A DNA stretch of 52,414 nt from DYCT01 sp051875715. GTDB lineage: Bacteria > Bacteroidota > Bacteroidia > Bacteroidales > Bacteroidaceae. The stretch is from assembly GCA_051875715.1 (NCBI GenBank), contig JBJEHD010000053.1:1-52414 (forward strand), written 5' to 3'. A program made the position numbers and the translations under genes. Below the pieces are notes generated by a model that made no database searches, was not told the DNA's origin, and worked only from the letters and a program-made list of their open reading frames with translations. This document shows, in pieces, positions 51,241-52,414 of this stretch. The stretch's first letter is position 1. The number at the start of each line of letters is the position of its first letter.

Positions 51241-51459
51241 CTATTTCTTGTGGCGGTTGGCTCTGCGCCGCCTGTATTCTTCTTTCATTTTAGCCGAACC
51301 GGATCCGTGGAGGCCGGTGATGTACGTTTTCTTCTTGGCTTTGGTTTTTACACGGTCGGGTTGGCTCTTGGCTCCCGAAGGGCCTTTCTTGAAGACAAGG
51401 CCTTCTGTCATAATCTTCTCGATGTCCATATAGGTGGGTTTACGTTGTTTTATCGACAT
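51241..51459 (-). CDS. Small basic protein of unknown function
   Basis: The 72-residue protein, starting at ATG 51459, is strongly basic (KTKAKKKTY, KEEYRRRRANRHKK) with no membrane segment. Its start overlaps the end of the TPR gene by 10 bases, so it is likely coupled to it. A nucleic-acid- or ribosome-binding role is suggested only by charge. Confidence 0.6.
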   Translation of the reverse strand: MSIKQRKPTYMDIEKIMTEGLVFKKGPSGAKSQPDRVKTKAKKKTYITGLHGSGSAKMKEEYRRRRANRHKK

Positions 51460-52277
51460 TGGTTCCAAAGGTCCTGCAACTCTTTCCTGGGCATCCCCAA
51501 TTGGACGGCCCGTTCTAAGTCGGCCTTTGCTTTGTTCTTTTGGCGGAGGTGCAGATAGACCTCGGCTCGCATCTGATAGAGATCGGCCGATGCCGCTTCC
51601 AGCCGGATGGCCTCGTTGAGGTCGTAGAGGGCGGCCTCCCAGTTGGCGGTTTCCATCTCCAGTTCGGCCCTAAAGGTCAGCAGGCTGGCGTCTTCGGGAT
51701 GCGCCTGCAGCATCGTGTTCAGCAGTTCGGATGCCTGTGCGTATTTCTTCTGGCGTTGATAAGTGGTGGCAAGCCCCATGTGCGCCAGCCGGTTGTCCGG
51801 CTCCAGGGCGATAAGCCGCAGATAGTCCGTCTCGGCCTCCTTGTAGGCATGGCGGCCCAGGTTGATGTAGGCGCGGTACAACAAAGCCGATGTGTTGTCC
51901 TTGTCTACATCGAGCACGTTGCAATAGTCGATGTAGGCTTTGTCGTCCATGCCCATTTCAAGCAGGAGGGAAGCCCTGTTGAGCAGGATGGCGGGGTTGA
52001 GAGGGGAGAGGTTGAGCGCCAGGGCGTACGATTCCAACGCTTCGGCGTGCTTCCCCAGTCGCCGCTGTACTGTGCCTAGGTTGGAAAATATCAAGGCGTT
52101 TCCGGCGTTCGTCGGCGATTGGCGTAATGCCTCCCGGAATGCTTGTTCGGCTTCGCAAAGGCTGTCGGCTTCGGCCAGGTCCACGCCTCGTTGGTAGAGT
52201 GAATGATAGTCTTCTTGTCCTTGCGCAAGGCCGTTGAAGGCGAGACAAAGGAATAGGCTTGTCAGCAGATGTTTCAT
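51450..52277 (-). CDS. Exported TPR-repeat protein
   Basis: The 275-residue protein has a signal peptide (MKHLLTSLFLCLAFNGLAQG) followed by about six or seven tetratricopeptide repeats, with typical ALESYALALNLSPLNP and YNVL-type spacing. It is probably periplasmic. ATG 52277 gives the natural signal peptide; ATG 52286 and upstream codons add only a few residues. Partners unknown. Confidence 0.8.
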   Translation of the reverse strand: MKHLLTSLFLCLAFNGLAQGQEDYHSLYQRGVDLAEADSLCEAEQAFREALRQSPTNAGNALIFSNLGTVQRRLGKHAEALESYALALNLSPLNPAILLNRASLLLEMGMDDKAYIDYCNVLDVDKDNTSALLYRAYINLGRHAYKEAETDYLRLIALEPDNRLAHMGLATTYQRQKKYAQASELLNTMLQAHPEDASLLTFRAELEMETANWEAALYDLNEAIRLEAASADLYQMRAEVYLHLRQKNKAKADLERAVQLGMPRKELQDLWNQCR

Positions 52278-52317
52278 GAGGTGCATCTCTTGGTTCAAGA
52301 ATCGGAAATAAAACAAG

Positions 52318-52356
52318 AAAGGTCCGGCAATCAGTTTGACCGATTACCGGACCTTT
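52318..52356 (-). terminator. Terminator after tRNA-Gly
   Basis: On the minus strand AAAGGTCCGG pairs with CCGGACCTTT, followed by CTTGTTTTATTT. It ends the tRNA-Gly transcript. Confidence 0.8.
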
Positions 52357-52357
52357 G

Positions 52358-52414
52358 TGGAGCGGAAGACGGGACTCAAACCCGCGACCCTCAGCTTGGA
52401 AGGCTAATGCTCTA
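52358..52414 (-). tRNA. tRNA-Gly, anticodon TCC (partial, runs off right edge)
   Basis: The 3' part of a tRNA read on the minus strand: end of the D-arm (TAGAGC), anticodon loop CTTCCAA giving TCC, T-arm GCGGGTTTGAGTCCCGT, acceptor CTTCCGC and an encoded CCA at 52358-52360. The 5' acceptor strand and most of the D-arm lie outside the window. Confidence 0.9.

Overview
The window is a 52.4-kb piece of a Bacteroidales chromosome (phylum Bacteroidota). Four things point there. Promoters follow the Bacteroides pattern (-33 TTTG, -7 TAnnTTTG). The genes include the Bacteroidota regulator PorX and its partner lipoprotein PorW/SprE, the long form of NusB, and small Bacteroidota-only families (DUF3276, DUF5606, DUF6048, DUF6452, DUF4199, Imm17). 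A surE-lpxB pair shows a lipid-A-making Gram-negative. Housekeeping genes are fairly GC-rich for the order, so the genus is left open.

Layout. 1-540: start of an McrB-like restriction ATPase and, upstream of it, an XRE-type regulator broken by a stop codon. 739-822: a 21-bp palindrome array. 883-7348 (minus): imm17, tsaE, porX, porW, a metal ABC permease and a Cys-containing membrane protein. 7569-9475 (plus): surE-lpxB. 9487-12670 (minus): rsfS-ftsH-cdsA. 13084-17000: a more AT-rich accessory stretch with a surface lipoprotein, an OmpA-family protein, an IS3 remnant and a 22-bp palindrome array. 17135-20022 (plus): zinc metallopeptidase, hisS, exonuclease III. 20033-24328 (minus): apbE, mntP, DUF6048, DUF6452, a GT2 and DUF4199. 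24483-24656 (plus): a likely SRP RNA followed by tRNA-Thr. 25130-29005 (minus): a TPR/HTH regulator, an S4 protein, pth, rplY and a PUR-family protein. 29225-32676 (plus): nusB-yajC-ybbR-coaE-DUF5606.

32933-36873 (minus) holds a four-gene membrane cluster: a GT-C-like protein, a UbiA-family prenyltransferase of the DPPR-synthase type, a HAD phosphatase and an acyltransferase. It looks like a system for making and using a polyprenyl-phosphate-linked sugar. Next to it lies a strongly structured RNA candidate (36921-37188, minus), possibly 6S-like. Then come a large GH2 lipoprotein, a Cys-rich mini-protein overlapping a ZIP zinc transporter, a glycogen operon (GH57, GT4, debranching enzyme), a rhomboid protease, a META lipoprotein, carboxynorspermidine dehydrogenase, bcp, recA, a TPR protein and a partial tRNA-Gly.

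The least ordinary DNA is intergenic. Two roughly 163-bp near-identical elements (28468-28630 and 32763-32924) have matching terminal inverted repeats, fold back on themselves, and are each flanked by a perfect 5-bp target duplication: a MITE family. Three unrelated arrays of short palindromes repeat every 21-22 bp (739-822, 16878-16987, 47485-47580), the first with compensatory changes that keep each palindrome intact. There is also an isolated promoter-terminator pair (24771-24947, minus) that could express a small RNA.
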